This document shows, piece after piece, positions 53,651-64,000 of a stretch of DNA of 64,000 bases (position 1 is the first letter of the stretch; each line of letters starts with the position of its first letter). Made by a program: the position numbers and the translations under genes. The notes under the pieces were generated by a model, which saw only the letters and a list, made by a program, of their open reading frames with translations, was not told where the DNA came from and made no database searches. Origin of the DNA: Roseateles toxinivorans (GTDB lineage Bacteria; Pseudomonadota; Gammaproteobacteria; Burkholderiales; Burkholderiaceae_C). Location of the stretch: the NCBI GenBank assembly GCA_945898095.1, contig CAMDHE010000003.1, positions 1-64,000 of the forward strand, in the 5' to 3' direction.

Positions 53651-55147
53651 ATGGCCAGCCGATTCCAATCCCCCGAGGCTGCAGCAGGCTGGTTGCAGCA
53701 AAAAGGTTGCGGCCGCTTGCAGACCGACAGTCGCATGGTCCAGGCCGGTGATGCTTTCATCGCCTGGTCCGGTCATGTCAGTGACGGCCGCAAGTTCGTG
53801 CCCGCGGCCTTGGCAGCAGGCGCCGCGGCCTGCCTGGTCGAAGCCGAGGCTGTCGAAGAATTCGGATTTCCTGCTGCTCAGGTCGCATCCCTGGTCGACT
53901 TGAAGGCGCAAGCCGGGCGGGTCGCAGCGGCTTATTACGAGATGCCCTCGAAAGCGCTCGCGGTGCTGGCCGTGACGGGCACCAATGGCAAGACCTCCTG
54001 TGCCTGGTGGCTCGCGCAGACCTTGTCGCTGCTGGGTCAACGCTGCGGCGTCATCGGCACGCTCGGGATTGGCGAGCCGCCAAGCCCGGACCAGCCGGCA
54101 AGGCTCGAAGAAACCGGGCTGACCACGCCCGACCCGGTGAAGTTGCAATCTGCCTTGCGCTCGATGGCCGATCAGGACTTCAAGGCCTGTGCGATCGAAG
54201 CCTCGTCGATCGGCCTGACCGAGAAGCGCCTGGCGGGCCTTTCGGTGCGGGCGGCCTTGTTCACCAACTTCAGCCAAGACCATCTTGACTATCACCAAGG
54301 GATGGATGCCTATTGGTCAGCCAAGCGAGAGCTGTTTGAATTCGATGGTTTGCAAGCGGCCGTGATCAACCTCGATGACGCCAAGGGCGCCGAGCTGGCG
54401 GCGGAACTGGCCGGGCGTCTCGAAGTCTGGACCTATGGGCTGGAAACACCAGCGCGCTTGAACGCGCATTCGCTGCATTACCGCGACGGCGGCGTGGCGT
54501 TCACCTTGCAGGAGCAGGGCGCCTTGCCGGTCTTGATCGAAACCGGCTTGATCGGTGAATTCAATGTGGCCAATCTGCTCGCTGTCATCGGGGGCTTGCG
54601 TGCGCTTGGGCATGCGCTGGCTTCGATCGTCGCAGTCATCGGCCGGGTGACTCCGGTGCCCGGGCGGATGCAGCGAGTTGGCAACGGCCGGGACCTGCCG
54701 CAAGTGGTCGTCGACTATGCCCACACGCCTGACGCGCTTGAAAAAGCGCTGAATGCCTTGAAGCCACTGACGGCGGCGCGCGGCGGTGATCTGCATTGCC
54801 TGTTCGGCTGCGGCGGTAACCGCGACCAGACCAAGAGGCCGTTGATGGGCGCGATTGCGGCCCGTTTGGCCGACCGGGTCACCATCACCAGCGACAACCC
54901 GCGCCATGAAGATCTGGCAGCCATCATCGCTAACATTGTTGCGGGCTTGCCTGCTGCAGCGCGTCCTTCGATCGAACCCGATCGGCGCGCTGCGATTTTG
55001 CATGCCGTACTTGGCGCCGATCGGCGCGATGTGCTGCTGTTGGCTGGCAAGGGACATGAGGATTACCAGGAATTGGCCGGCTTGCGCAGGCATTTTTCTG
55101 ATCTCGAAGAAGCCCGCCAGGCGCTGCTGTCGAGGGCCGGGCTATGA
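53651..55147 (+). CDS. murE: UDP-MurNAc-L-Ala-D-Glu:meso-DAP ligase MurE
   Basis: 498-aa ATP-dependent ligase adding the third peptide residue. Motifs are VTGTNGKTSCAWWLAQ (P-loop), the UDP-binding LQTDSRMVQAGDAFIAW near the N terminus, and TSDNPRHED (about 413-421). The DNPR box specifies meso-diaminopimelate, so the wall is of the Gram-negative DAP type. It lies 3 bp after ftsI and overlaps murF by 4 bp. Confidence 0.96.
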   Translation: MASRFQSPEAAAGWLQQKGCGRLQTDSRMVQAGDAFIAWSGHVSDGRKFVPAALAAGAAACLVEAEAVEEFGFPAAQVASLVDLKAQAGRVAAAYYEMPSKALAVLAVTGTNGKTSCAWWLAQTLSLLGQRCGVIGTLGIGEPPSPDQPARLEETGLTTPDPVKLQSALRSMADQDFKACAIEASSIGLTEKRLAGLSVRAALFTNFSQDHLDYHQGMDAYWSAKRELFEFDGLQAAVINLDDAKGAELAAELAGRLEVWTYGLETPARLNAHSLHYRDGGVAFTLQEQGALPVLIETGLIGEFNVANLLAVIGGLRALGHALASIVAVIGRVTPVPGRMQRVGNGRDLPQVVVDYAHTPDALEKALNALKPLTAARGGDLHCLFGCGGNRDQTKRPLMGAIAARLADRVTITSDNPRHEDLAAIIANIVAGLPAAARPSIEPDRRAAILHAVLGADRRDVLLLAGKGHEDYQELAGLRRHFSDLEEARQALLSRAGL

Positions 55148-56556
55148 CGATGATTACGCTGGCGCAAGCCCATCAGCTGCTGCTGCCCGCATTGCCAACT
55201 GCGACCTTGGTCGGCGATGGCGGCATCGACATCATCCGTGTGCATAGCGACACGCGCAGTCTGCAGCCCGGCGACCTGTTCATCGCCTTGCGCGGCGAGC
55301 ACTTTGATGCCCATGAATTTTTGCCCCAGGCAGCCGCAGCCGGAGCAGTCGCAGCGCTGGCCGAGCATGGTCTTGCCGAGACCGGTCTACCCGGCATTCT
55401 GGTGCCCGATGTGAAAGTCGCGCTGGGGCTGCTGGCTGCCGCCTGGCGCCGCCGTTTCGACCTGCCCTTGATCGCAGTGACCGGCAGCAATGGCAAGACA
55501 ACGGTGACGCAGATGATCGCCAGCATCCTGTTTGAGTGGCAGGGCAACCATGCGCTGGCCACGGCAGGCAATTTCAACAATGACATTGGCGTGCCCCTGA
55601 CCTTGCTGCGCTTGCGCCAGAACGAGACGCTGCAGCACCGCGTTGCGGTGCTTGAACTCGGCATGAACCATCCCGGCGAGATCGCGCCGCTGGCAGCCAT
55701 GGTGGCGCCGACGGTGGCCTTGGTGAACAACGCGCAGCGCGAGCATCAGGAGTTCTTGCAGACTGTAGAGGCTGCAGCGCGCGAGAACGGTGCCGTGATC
55801 GAAGCGCTCGGCCCTGACGGCGTTGCGGTATACCCGGCCGAAGATCCCTGCGCACCGATCTGGCAGCAACTGGCGGGACCGCGCCATGCCATCAGCTTCG
55901 CGCTGCAGGGGCTGGCTGATGTAAGCGGCAATGCAACTTGGGCAGCAGCCGGCCATTGGACGCTGCAATTGCAATCTCCTGCTGGCGCTGCGCGCTTGTT
56001 GCTGAAAGTCGCCGGTCAGCACAATGTCCGCAACGCCTTGGCAGCGGCGGCTTGCGCCATGGCTGCGGGCGCACCAATGGCTGCAATCGTCGCGGGCCTC
56101 GAACAGTTCCAGCCAGTCAAGGGCCGCTCGCAACTGCAGACCTTGGTGCGCGATGGCCAGCCGCTGGCCCTGATTGATGACAGCTACAACGCCAACCCCG
56201 ACAGTGTTCGCGCCGCGATCGATTTGCTCGCCGGACTGCCGGGCCTGTCCTGGCTGGTCCTCGGTGACATGGGTGAAGTCGGCGACCAGGGGCCGGCATT
56301 CCACGCTGAAGTTGGCGCCTATGCGCAAGCCCGCGGACTGGCAGAACTGTGGACCGCCGGCAGTGCAGCCGCCGATGCCGCCGCTGCTTTCGGCAGCAAG
56401 GCCAGACATTTCGACAATGCCGCTGCGTTGACCGCGGCTTTGCCTGATGCGCCCAAGGTGCGAAATATTTTGATCAAGGGGTCCAGATTCATGCGCATGG
56501 AACAAGTCGTCGCTGCCTTGCAGAACGAGCCGGCCGGAGCACAACATGCTGCTTAG
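55144..56556 (+). CDS. murF: UDP-MurNAc-tripeptide:D-Ala-D-Ala ligase MurF
   Basis: 470-aa ligase completing the pentapeptide. Motifs are [34 protein letters not shown] (P-loop), [32 protein letters not shown] and [10 protein letters not shown]. It overlaps mraY by 11 bp. Confidence 0.96.
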   Translation: MTMITLAQAHQLLLPALPTATLVGDGGIDIIRVHSDTRSLQPGDLFIALRGEHFDAHEFLPQAAAAGAVAALAEHGLAETGLPGILVPDVKVALGLLAAAWRRRFDLPLIAVTGSNGKTTVTQMIASILFEWQGNHALATAGNFNNDIGVPLTLLRLRQNETLQHRVAVLELGMNHPGEIAPLAAMVAPTVALVNNAQREHQEFLQTVEAAARENGAVIEALGPDGVAVYPAEDPCAPIWQQLAGPRHAISFALQGLADVSGNATWAAAGHWTLQLQSPAGAARLLLKVAGQHNVRNALAAAACAMAAGAPMAAIVAGLEQFQPVKGRSQLQTLVRDGQPLALIDDSYNANPDSVRAAIDLLAGLPGLSWLVLGDMGEVGDQGPAFHAEVGAYAQARGLAELWTAGSAAADAAAAFGSKARHFDNAAALTAALPDAPKVRNILIKGSRFMRMEQVVAALQNEPAGAQHAA

Positions 56557-57724
56557 CCTGGCGCAATGGCTGCAGGCCCATTACCCCGAGATGGGGTTTC
56601 TGCGGGTCTTCCAGTACATCACCTTCCGTGCAGTGATGGCGGCGATGACCGCCTTGTTGATCGGGCTGGCTTTCGGCCCCTGGGTGATCAGGCGGCTGAC
56701 CGAAATGAAAATCGGCCAGCCGATTCGTCAATATGGCGTCGAGCAGCATCTGTCCAAGAGCGGCACGCCGACGATGGGCGGGGTGCTGATCCTGATCGGC
56801 ATCGGCGTGTCGACCCTGCTCTGGTTCGACTGGAGCAACCGCTTTGTCTGGATCGTGATGCTGGTGACAATGGGTTTCGGCGCCATCGGCTGGGTCGATG
56901 ACTGGCGCAAGGTGGTCGACAAGAACCCGGAAGGCATGCGCAGCCGCGAGAAGTTTTTCTGGCAGTCGCTGATCGGGCTGATCGCCGCGCTTTATCTGGC
57001 CTTCAGCGTTTCGGAGACATCGATTGTTGGTGTTCTGCAGTTGTTCACGCGCTGGGTCACCAGTGGTTTTTCGACCGACCTGCCACCCAAAGCCGACCTG
57101 CTCTTGCCCTTCTTCAAGACGGTCAGCTATCCGCTGGGGGTGTTCGGCTTCATTGCCTTGTCCTATTTCGTCATCGTCGGAACCAGCAACGCAGTCAATT
57201 TCACTGACGGCCTCGATGGTCTGGCGATCATGCCAGTGGTGCTGGTCGGCTCGGCCCTGGGCCTTTTTGCCTATGTGACGGGCTCTTCGGTGTTCGCCAA
57301 ATACCTGCTGCTGCCCTATATCCCCGGGGCTGGCGAATTGCTGATTTTCTGCGCGGCGATGGCCGGAGCCGGTCTGGCATTCCTCTGGTTCAACACCCAT
57401 CCAGCCCAGGTTTTCATGGGCGATGTCGGCGCGCTGTCGCTCGGCGGCGCCCTCGGCACGCTGGCCGTCATCACGCGCCAGGAAATCGTGCTGGGCATCA
57501 TGGGCGGCGTATTCGTCGCCGAGGTGATGTCGGTGATCATCCAGGTCAGCTGGTTCAAGTTCACGAAAAGGAGATACGGCGTCGGGCGTCGCATCTTCAA
57601 GATGGCGCCCTTGCACCATCATTTCGAAAAATCAGGCTGGCTGGAGTCGCAGGTCGTGGTGCGCTTCTGGATCATCACGATGCTCCTGTGTCTGGTTGGT
57701 CTGGCCAGCTTGAAGCTGCGTTGA
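56546..57724 (+). CDS. mraY: Phospho-MurNAc-pentapeptide transferase MraY
   Basis: 392-aa inner-membrane enzyme with ten helices that makes lipid I. Signature loops are [26 protein letters not shown] (Asp pair), [14 protein letters not shown], and [11 protein letters not shown] (the HHH motif). A loop after helix 5 ([12 protein letters not shown] and on) is typical of betaproteobacteria. Confidence 0.97.
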   Translation: MLLSLAQWLQAHYPEMGFLRVFQYITFRAVMAAMTALLIGLAFGPWVIRRLTEMKIGQPIRQYGVEQHLSKSGTPTMGGVLILIGIGVSTLLWFDWSNRFVWIVMLVTMGFGAIGWVDDWRKVVDKNPEGMRSREKFFWQSLIGLIAALYLAFSVSETSIVGVLQLFTRWVTSGFSTDLPPKADLLLPFFKTVSYPLGVFGFIALSYFVIVGTSNAVNFTDGLDGLAIMPVVLVGSALGLFAYVTGSSVFAKYLLLPYIPGAGELLIFCAAMAGAGLAFLWFNTHPAQVFMGDVGALSLGGALGTLAVITRQEIVLGIMGGVFVAEVMSVIIQVSWFKFTKRRYGVGRRIFKMAPLHHHFEKSGWLESQVVVRFWIITMLLCLVGLASLKLR

Positions 57725-57728
57725 CGCG

Positions 57729-59387
57729 ATGAAAAATCTGCAAGGACTCAAGGTGCTGGTGCTGGGGCTGGGTGACTCCGGCCTGGCCATGGCGGCCTGG
57801 GTCCAGCGCTGCGGCGGGCAAGCGCGGGTCTGGGATTCGCGCGAGCAGCCGCCGCAGCTCGAGCGCCTTCGCAAGGACCTGCCGCAGGTTGAGTTCTTCA
57901 GCGGTTTGCTGGATGAACAAGCGCTGGACCTTGTGCAATTGCTGCTGAAAAGCCCGGGACTGGCCCCGCATGACCCGCGCATCGCAGCGCTGCTTGGCTC
58001 GGCCAGACAGCAGGGCTTGCCGGTGCAGGGGGAACTCGATCTCTTCGCACAGGCGCTGGCTGATCTGAAGCAGGAACGTGGCTATGCGCCGCAGTTGCTG
58101 GCCATCACCGGCACCAATGGCAAGACCACGACGACCTGCATGACCGCGCTGCTGGTCGAACGCGCCGGACGACGCGTCGCGATGGCCGGCAATGTCGGAC
58201 CCAGCATGTTGACGACGCTGTCTGTGGCGCTCGATCAGGAACCGCTGGCGATCGCAGCGCCCGAGAAGGAGATCGTCGCGGCCGAGTTGACCACGCTCGA
58301 GCAGGTCGATGCGATGCTCGATGAAGCGCCACTGCCGATCAAGCCGCCGGTACCCAAAGGTCCGTCTTTCTTGTACCTGCCCGAGGTCTGGGTACTCGAG
58401 TTGTCGAGCTTTCAGCTTGATGGCGTGCAAGGATTCGAAGCCAGTGCAGCCGCATTGTTGAATCTGACTGAGGATCACCTCGACTGGCATGGCGACATGT
58501 CCGCCTATATCAAGGCCAAGGCGCGAGTTTTCGGTCAACAGGCCGTGATGGTGATCAACCGCGACGACCCAAGGGTCGAGGCGCTGGTGCCGGCGCCGTT
58601 GCTGGTCAAACCCTTGCGGGGTCGACCGAAGCTGGTGGGCCGGCAAGTGCTTCGATTCGGACTGAACGCGCCGCAGCATCCGGGCGATTTCGGTCTCGTC
58701 CAGGAAGGCGGCATGTCCTGGCTGGTGCGTGCGCGCGAAGCCGACGAGACGGTCAAGTCCAAACCGAGTGAGGTCGAAGATATATCGCTGCAGCGCCTGA
58801 TGCCGGCCGACGCCTTGCGGGTGCGCGGCCGCCATAACTCGGCCAACGCCTTGGCTGCACTGGCCCTGGCTACCGTCGCCGGTTGTTCACTGGCGCCGAT
58901 GCTGCATGCCTTGCGCGAATACCGGGGCGAGCCGCATCGGGTCGAACATATCGGCACGATCAATGGAGTCGATTTCTACGACGACTCCAAGGGCACCAAT
59001 GTCGGCGCGACCGTCGCTGCGATCAGCGGCCTGGGGCTGGACCGGGCGCCGGCCAGGCTGCTGTTGATACTCGGCGGCGACGGCAAGGGCCAGGACTTCA
59101 GTCCTTTGGCGGATCCGGTTTTTCGCCATGCCCGGGCAGTCGCGCTGATCGGGCGCGACGCAAAGCAGATCGCCGCGGCGCTGAGCGACAGCCCTCTGCC
59201 CATGCAATTCCTGCCTACGCTTGAAGCAGCCACCGAATGGTGCGTGGCGCAAGCGCATAGCGGTGACTCGGTGTTGCTGAGCCCGGCCTGTGCCAGCCTC
59301 GACATGTTCCGCAACTATGAGCATCGTGCCGAAGTCTTTGTCGCTGCGGTGCAGTCGCTGGCGCAGGACCAGGGGATCGCCGCATGA
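57729..59387 (+). CDS. murD: UDP-MurNAc-L-Ala:D-Glu ligase MurD
   Basis: 552-aa ligase, well above the 440-500 aa usual for MurD. Motifs are [45 protein letters not shown] (P-loop), [19 protein letters not shown], and [12 protein letters not shown]. The extra length comes from a charged stretch between the P-loop domain strand and [14 protein letters not shown] (about 175-220), and a longer central-domain loop (about 305-350). Core motifs are intact, so it should be active. It overlaps ftsW by 4 bp. Confidence 0.94.
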   Translation: MKNLQGLKVLVLGLGDSGLAMAAWVQRCGGQARVWDSREQPPQLERLRKDLPQVEFFSGLLDEQALDLVQLLLKSPGLAPHDPRIAALLGSARQQGLPVQGELDLFAQALADLKQERGYAPQLLAITGTNGKTTTTCMTALLVERAGRRVAMAGNVGPSMLTTLSVALDQEPLAIAAPEKEIVAAELTTLEQVDAMLDEAPLPIKPPVPKGPSFLYLPEVWVLELSSFQLDGVQGFEASAAALLNLTEDHLDWHGDMSAYIKAKARVFGQQAVMVINRDDPRVEALVPAPLLVKPLRGRPKLVGRQVLRFGLNAPQHPGDFGLVQEGGMSWLVRAREADETVKSKPSEVEDISLQRLMPADALRVRGRHNSANALAALALATVAGCSLAPMLHALREYRGEPHRVEHIGTINGVDFYDDSKGTNVGATVAAISGLGLDRAPARLLLILGGDGKGQDFSPLADPVFRHARAVALIGRDAKQIAAALSDSPLPMQFLPTLEAATEWCVAQAHSGDSVLLSPACASLDMFRNYEHRAEVFVAAVQSLAQDQGIAA

Positions 59388-60640
59388 GCGCCATGCTTTC
59401 CATCAGGGAGCTTTCCTCACGCCTGAAAGCGCGCTGGTCAGGCGCTGCTGCAGGTGATGTCCCGGTGCGCGATTGGGTCAATGTCGGCGCCGGTCAGCCG
59501 ACCAAGCTGGCGGGCTTTGACCAGACCCTGGTCTGGGTCGTACTCGCCTTGCTGGGCCTGGGCTTGTTGATGGTCTATTCGGCTTCGATCGCAATGCCCG
59601 ACAACCCCAAATCCAGCCATTACCTGCCAACCCATTTCCTTTTGCGCCATGTGCTGTCGATCCTGTTTTCGCTGTTGGTCGCGCTGACCGTCATGCAGTT
59701 GCCGGTGTCCTATTGGGAACGGGCCGCGCCATGGTTGTTCGTGGTCTCGTTGGTGCTGCTGGTGATCGTGCTCATTCCCTTTATCGGCAAAGTCGTCAAT
59801 GGCGCGCGCCGCTGGTTGCCGCTGGGGGTGATCAACTTCCAGCCTTCCGAGTTGGCCAAGTTGGCGATCGCTATGTATGCCGCCAGCTATATGGTGCGCA
59901 AGATGGAGGCCAGGGAGAACTTCATCCAGGCGGTCTGGCCGATGGCCGCTGCGTTGGCGGTTGTCGGTGTGCTGTTGCTGGCCGAACCGGATATGGGTGC
60001 CTTCATGGTGATTGCGGCGATCGCGATGGGCATTCTCTTTCTCGGCGGTGTCAACGGCCGCATGATTGCCTTGATCGTTGCGGTGCTGGTCGGAGCTTTT
60101 GTGCTGATGATCACCTTCAGCGACTTCCGCCGTGAACGCATCTTCGCCTACCTGAATCCCTGGGATGAAAAATACGCACAGGGAAAAGCCTACCAGTTGA
60201 CTCATTCATTGATTGCCTTCGGGCGTGGGGAATGGACTGGCCAGGGATTGGGGTCGAGTGTCGAGAAGCTGCATTACCTGCCTGAAGCGCATACCGATTT
60301 CCTGCTCGCCGTGATTGGCGAAGAGCTCGGCTTTGTCGGTGTCGCGATCGTCATCTGTGCTTTTTTCTGGATTTCGCGCCGCCTGTTCCACATCGGCCGC
60401 CAGGCGATCGCCCTGGACCGGATCTTCGCCGGCTTGTATGCGCAGGGCATCGGCATCTGGATGGGTGGCCAGGCTTTCATCAATATGGGTGTGAATCTCG
60501 GTGCCCTGCCGACCAAAGGCCTGACCCTGCCTTTGATGAGCTTTGGCGGCTCGGCCATCCTGATGAACTGCATCGCCCTCGCCATCGTCCTCCGCATCGA
60601 TATTGAGAACAGGCAACTGATGCGCGGAGGCCGCGCATGA
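59384..60640 (+). CDS. ftsW: Septal peptidoglycan polymerase FtsW
   Basis: 418-aa SEDS-family glycosyltransferase with ten helices, partner of FtsI. Family segments are [69 protein letters not shown], and the [18 protein letters not shown] end. A cytoplasmic tail of about 45 residues precedes helix 1. The stop overlaps the ATG of the next ORF (ATGA). Confidence 0.96.
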   Translation: MSAMLSIRELSSRLKARWSGAAAGDVPVRDWVNVGAGQPTKLAGFDQTLVWVVLALLGLGLLMVYSASIAMPDNPKSSHYLPTHFLLRHVLSILFSLLVALTVMQLPVSYWERAAPWLFVVSLVLLVIVLIPFIGKVVNGARRWLPLGVINFQPSELAKLAIAMYAASYMVRKMEARENFIQAVWPMAAALAVVGVLLLAEPDMGAFMVIAAIAMGILFLGGVNGRMIALIVAVLVGAFVLMITFSDFRRERIFAYLNPWDEKYAQGKAYQLTHSLIAFGRGEWTGQGLGSSVEKLHYLPEAHTDFLLAVIGEELGFVGVAIVICAFFWISRRLFHIGRQAIALDRIFAGLYAQGIGIWMGGQAFINMGVNLGALPTKGLTLPLMSFGGSAILMNCIALAIVLRIDIENRQLMRGGRA

Positions 60641-60936
60641 GCGGCTTGCAGCGGAGCGAAAAGCCGGCAAGGCAGCCGGGGCTGTCTTGCATGGCGGTTT
60701 CGGCGCAGCCAAAACAGGCAATTGGTCCGAGGAGGCCGAGCATGAGCGCATTGATCCGTAGCCCGCTATGCAGGCCAAAGGCCGGAATGCGGGAGGGACT
60801 GTGCGTTGGCGTCGACCGACCCGCATTGCGCTGCGCTGCATGCGGGCTACCGACATGCCGACGACCGACATGCGGACGACCGACATACGGGCGTCCTGTA
60901 TGTCGGCTACCGCTGCCCAAAGGAGCGCAGGCATGA
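60637..60936 (+). CDS. 99-codon ORF exactly filling the ftsW-murG gap
   Basis: Starts with ATGAGCGGC overlapping the ftsW stop, and ends with a TGA inside the murG ATGA, so both junctions are 4-bp overlaps. The product is basic, has seven Cys and is Pro-rich near the end, with [19 protein letters not shown] made by a 15-bp DNA repeat. It has no recognisable domain or membrane helix, and composition is unlike its neighbours. It may be a spacer ORF that keeps ribosomes moving to murG, a decayed duplication, or a real small gene. Confidence 0.4.
   Translation: MSGLQRSEKPARQPGLSCMAVSAQPKQAIGPRRPSMSALIRSPLCRPKAGMREGLCVGVDRPALRCAACGLPTCRRPTCGRPTYGRPVCRLPLPKGAQA
60851..60895 (+). repeat. 15-bp tandem repeat upstream of murG
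   Basis: Three units: CGACATGCCGACGAC, CGACATGCGGACGAC and a decayed CGACATACGGGCGTC. The inverted TGTCGG follows at about 60901. Confidence 0.8.
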
Positions 60937-62009
60937 GCCGCCACCTCGTCATCATGGCCGCGGGTACGGGCGGTCACATCATTCCGGGTTTGGCCGTGGC
61001 CGAGGAAATCATGCGGCGCGGCTGGACCGTCAGCTGGCTCGGTACCGAGCATGGCATGGAGAACAAGCTGGTGCCACCGACCGGATTGCCGCTCGATCGT
61101 CTGGCATTTTCCGGCTTGCGCGGCAAGGGTTTCAAGCATGCCTTCCGTGGTCTCTTCAAGCTGGCCCAGGCTTTCGTCCAAAGCCGGCAGGTGTTGAGCC
61201 ATCGCCGCGCCGATGCGGTGCTGGGTATGGGCGGCTATGTCTGTCTGCCCGGCGGGTTGATGGCATGGCTGATGCGCAGGCCGCTACTGCTGGTCAACGC
61301 CGATGCGGCGATGCTGCTCAGCAACCAGTCCTTGAAGCCGTTTGCCCGGCGGATTGCCTTCGGCTTTGACGGCGCTGCTGCCGCCTCGACGCGCAAGGCC
61401 GTGGTGACCGGCAATCCGGTGCGCGCCGAGATCGAGGAACTGGCCCCGCCAGCACAGCGCTTTGCCGGCCGCAGCGGGCCCTTGAAGCTGCTCGTCGTCG
61501 GGGGCTCGCTCGGCGCCCAGGTGCTGAATCAGACCTTGCCTCAAGCCCTGGTTTTATGGCCGCAAGAACAGCGGCCGCTGGTGGTACATCAGACCGGATT
61601 GGCCAACTTCGCTGCAGTGCAAGCGGCCTATGCCGACGCCGGTGTCGAGGGCGATTTGCGGCCATTCATCGACGACATGGCTGCGGAGTTGGCCGAGGCC
61701 GATCTGGTGATTTGCCGGGCCGGTGCGGTGACGGTCAGTGAGCTCTGCGCCGCCGGACTGCCTTCGCTGCTGGTGCCACTGGTGCTCAGCACCACTTCGC
61801 ACCAACGCGACAACGCCCGCTTCATGGCCCAGCATGGTGCGGCCGTCGACCTACCGCAAGATCAGTTGACAGCCCAACATCTGCATCAATTACTCTGCGG
61901 GCTTGACCGCGCTGCCTTGCTGAGCATGGCTGAAAAGGCCCGCGGCCTGGCACGTCCGCGCGCCGCCAGTCGGGTGGCGGACGAGATCGAAGCGATGGTG
62001 AAGTCATGA
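60933..62009 (+). CDS. murG: Lipid II synthase MurG (GlcNAc transferase)
   Basis: 358-aa GT28 glycosyltransferase. Motifs are [48 protein letters not shown], and [23 protein letters not shown] lies 8 bases before the ATG at 60933, and the family N terminus starts there; the in-frame extension to 60768 runs through repeat DNA. It overlaps murC by 4 bp. Confidence 0.96.
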   Translation: MSRHLVIMAAGTGGHIIPGLAVAEEIMRRGWTVSWLGTEHGMENKLVPPTGLPLDRLAFSGLRGKGFKHAFRGLFKLAQAFVQSRQVLSHRRADAVLGMGGYVCLPGGLMAWLMRRPLLLVNADAAMLLSNQSLKPFARRIAFGFDGAAAASTRKAVVTGNPVRAEIEELAPPAQRFAGRSGPLKLLVVGGSLGAQVLNQTLPQALVLWPQEQRPLVVHQTGLANFAAVQAAYADAGVEGDLRPFIDDMAAELAEADLVICRAGAVTVSELCAAGLPSLLVPLVLSTTSHQRDNARFMAQHGAAVDLPQDQLTAQHLHQLLCGLDRAALLSMAEKARGLARPRAASRVADEIEAMVKS

Positions 62010-63427
62010 AACACGCCGTCAAGAAGATCCATTTCGTCGGAGTCGGCGGCGCCGGCATGAGCGGCATCGCCGAAATCCTGCACAACCTCGGCTACCAGGT
62101 CTCGGGCTCGGATCAGGCAGAAAGTGCAACGACGCAGCGCCTGGCCGGGCTGGGCCTGAAGATCGCGATCGGCCATGACGCTGCCCATGTCGCCGGTGCG
62201 CAAGCGGTGGTGACTTCGACCGCGGTCAAGGGTGATAACGCAGAGGTGATCGCGGCGCGAGCCAGACGCATTCCGGTCGTGCCGCGCGCGGTGATGCTGG
62301 CCGAGTTGATGCGTTTGAAAAAGGGCATTGCGATTGCCGGCACCCATGGCAAGACCACGACAACCTCGCTGGTCACCTCGGTGCTGGCCGAGGCCGGTGT
62401 CGATCCGACTTTCGTCATCGGCGGCAAGCTGATGCGTGCCGGTGCCAATTCGGCACTCGGTTCTGGCGAATACATCGTCGTCGAGGCCGACGAGTCAGAC
62501 GCATCCTTCCTGAACCTGCTGCCGATGCTGGCCGTCGTTACCAATATCGACGCCGACCATATGGAAACCTATGGGCATGACTTCGCGAGGCTGAAAGCGG
62601 CTTTTGTCGAATTCTTGCACCGCATGCCCTTCTACGGCGCGGCCGTGCTCTGCGGCGACGATGCCGGCGTGCGCTCGATCATTCCTCTGCTGTCGCGCCC
62701 TGTCATCAGCTATGGCCTGGGTGCGGAAAATCAGGTCCGAGCGGTTGACTTGCAGGCCTTGCCCGGCGGCCAGATGCGTTTCACCGTGCTGCGCAATTAC
62801 GGCCAGCCTGAGCACAAATTCCCGGACTTGAAAGTGACCTTGAATCTGCCCGGTGTGCACAATGTGCTGAACGCCTTGGCGGCGATCGCGGTGGCAACCG
62901 AGCTCGAGTTGCCTGACGCACCGATCGTCGCCGCGCTGGAGAAATTCGCCGGTGTCGGCCGGCGCTTCCAGAGCTTCGGTGACTTGCCCGCAAGCGGTGG
63001 CGGCAGTTTTGCGCTGATTGACGATTACGGTCACCATCCGGTCGAGATGGCCGCCGTGCTTGCGGCAGCGCGGGGGGCTTTCCCGGGGCGGCGCATTGTG
63101 CTGGCTTTTCAGCCGCACCGGTACACCCGCACTCGTGACTGTTTCGAGGATTTTGTCCGTGTCATGTCGACCGCCGACATGGTGTTGCTGACCGAGGTCT
63201 ACCCGGCTGGCGAGGCCGCGATCGTTGCGGCCGATGGCCGCTCGCTGGTGCGTGCCTTGCGGGTGGCCGGACGAGTCGAACCCCTGTTCGTCGATGCCGT
63301 GACGGCAATGCCGCAAGCGATTGCCGCACAAGCGCGCGCCGATGATGTCGTGATCGTGATGGGTGCCGGTTCGATCGGAGCCGTGCCTGCGCTGACTGTT
63401 CAACTGCTGAAGGAAGTCCAGCCATGA
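62006..63427 (+). CDS. murC: UDP-MurNAc:L-alanine ligase MurC
   Basis: 473-aa ligase for the first residue of the stem peptide. Motifs are [31 protein letters not shown] (P-loop), [26 protein letters not shown], and [12 protein letters not shown]. Overlaps of 4 bp on both sides join it to murG and ddl. Confidence 0.97.
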   Translation: MKHAVKKIHFVGVGGAGMSGIAEILHNLGYQVSGSDQAESATTQRLAGLGLKIAIGHDAAHVAGAQAVVTSTAVKGDNAEVIAARARRIPVVPRAVMLAELMRLKKGIAIAGTHGKTTTTSLVTSVLAEAGVDPTFVIGGKLMRAGANSALGSGEYIVVEADESDASFLNLLPMLAVVTNIDADHMETYGHDFARLKAAFVEFLHRMPFYGAAVLCGDDAGVRSIIPLLSRPVISYGLGAENQVRAVDLQALPGGQMRFTVLRNYGQPEHKFPDLKVTLNLPGVHNVLNALAAIAVATELELPDAPIVAALEKFAGVGRRFQSFGDLPASGGGSFALIDDYGHHPVEMAAVLAAARGAFPGRRIVLAFQPHRYTRTRDCFEDFVRVMSTADMVLLTEVYPAGEAAIVAADGRSLVRALRVAGRVEPLFVDAVTAMPQAIAAQARADDVVIVMGAGSIGAVPALTVQLLKEVQP

Positions 63428-64000
63428 ACCTGGATTTTTCAATCGATCCGCAATCCCTCGGCAAAGTGGCCGTCTTGATGGGGGGCAGTTCGGCCGAACG
63501 CGAGGTCTCGCTGATGTCCGGTGCGGGCGTGCTGCAGGCTCTGCGGGCGACCGGTGTCGACGCGCATGCTTTCGATCCGGCTTCGCAGCCACTGCATCTG
63601 CTCAAGCAGCAAGGCTTTGTCCGCTGTTTTATCGCCCTGCATGGACGGCATGGCGAAGACGGCACGGTGCAAGGCGCACTTGAATTGCTGGGCATTCCCT
63701 ATACCGGCTCGGGTGTGATGGCCTCCAGCGTGGCGATCGACAAGATCACCACCAAGCGTTTGTGGCGGGCCGATGGCCTCAGCACCCCGCGCTGGTTGAG
63801 CCTCGACCGCGACCAGTTGTCCACCGACCTTGTCGACAGGACAGTGGCCGAACTAGGTCTGCCTTTGTTCGTCAAGCCGCCGCATGAAGGATCGAGCATC
63901 GGCATCTCCAAGGTGTCCAACAGCAGCGAGATGCAGGCGGCGTTAGCCAGCGCGGCGCAGTTCGACCGCAGTCTGCTGTGCGAAGAGTTCATCGATGGGC
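63424..64000 (+). CDS. ddl: D-alanine:D-alanine ligase Ddl (cut by window end)
   Basis: The first 192 codons are visible. Motifs are [47 protein letters not shown] and [16 protein letters not shown] from the ATP-grasp domain. The position after murC is standard for dcw. The C-terminal catalytic third lies outside the window. Confidence 0.95.
   Translation, partial: MNLDFSIDPQSLGKVAVLMGGSSAEREVSLMSGAGVLQALRATGVDAHAFDPASQPLHLLKQQGFVRCFIALHGRHGEDGTVQGALELLGIPYTGSGVMASSVAIDKITTKRLWRADGLSTPRWLSLDRDQLSTDLVDRTVAELGLPLFVKPPHEGSSIGISKVSNSSEMQAALASAAQFDRSLLCEEFIDG

Noticed and set aside
60768-60932. Upstream in-frame extension of murG
   Set aside because: It runs through the repeat region, and the family N terminus and AAGGAG both point to the ATG at 60933.

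Overview
This is a 64 kb stretch of a GC-rich bacterial chromosome, almost certainly from a betaproteobacterium of the order Burkholderiales. The evidence is the gene content and order: ffh beside a CcsA/YpjD-type gene and pilSR; a DUF3426-prmA-accC-accB-aroQ-tlpA-aroE block; a paired cphA'/cphA cyanophycin locus with a dedicated ABC transporter and a DUF1854 gene; aceK inside an acyl-CoA catabolic cluster; and a meso-DAP-type mra/dcw cluster. I cannot fix the family or genus. There are no insertion sequences, prophage genes, integrases or CRISPR arrays.

Layout. 1-3.6 kb: a CAT-anticodon tRNA, ftsY and ffh (the two SRP GTPases, tail to tail) and a CcsA-like membrane protein. 3.6-7.1 kb: a small PP0621-type protein translationally coupled to the two-component pair pilS/pilR. 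7.1-11.7 kb: nrdA and nrdB (class Ia ribonucleotide reductase) behind a promoter with two NrdR boxes. 12.1-12.7 kb: an Ala/Lys/Pro-repeat histone-H1-like protein. 12.8-23.1 kb (minus strand): a long run made of an RNase II-type exonuclease, a TonB-like protein, aroE, mtgA, an unknown protein, tlpA, aroQ, accB, accC, prmA and a DUF3426 zinc-ribbon protein. 23.1-26.1 kb: modBAC-modE with a near-ideal ModE operator. 26.2-34.1 kb: the cyanophycin locus. 34.1-41.7 kb: a solitary Bug-type binding protein, isovaleryl-CoA dehydrogenase behind a LiuR-like palindrome, carbonic anhydrase, aceK, thiolase and a second acyl-CoA dehydrogenase. 41.8-44.4 kb: copA/copZ copper export. 44.4-47.0 kb: a two-subunit molybdenum hydroxylase. 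47.2-47.6 kb: RNase P RNA. 47.6-49.9 kb: a Gfo/Idh/MocA oxidoreductase and a Bcr/CflA-type efflux protein. 50-64 kb: mraZ-rsmH-ftsL-ftsI-murE-murF-mraY-murD-ftsW-(99-codon ORF)-murG-murC-ddl, with ddl cut by the window edge.

Functional links. The Mod transporter can supply the molybdopterin hydroxylase. Isovaleryl-CoA dehydrogenase, thiolase and the second acyl-CoA dehydrogenase feed acetyl-CoA, and AceK controls the isocitrate branch that uses it. The dcw block makes lipid II and the divisome core; mtgA, aroE and aroQ are other wall and precursor genes upstream.

The least expected signal lies at gene boundaries. At accC (5' end), ivd, the thiolase gene, nrdB and iorB (3' ends), and in the ftsW/murG gap, pieces of the adjacent coding sequence are repeated, usually around hairpin-rich DNA. 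At accC this makes two complete 32-codon ORFs, each with the accC ribosome-binding site and first codons, in a 110-bp repeat. At ivd the extra 3' end differs from the real one only by synonymous changes. Between ftsW and murG a 99-codon ORF is joined to both neighbours by ATGA overlaps.
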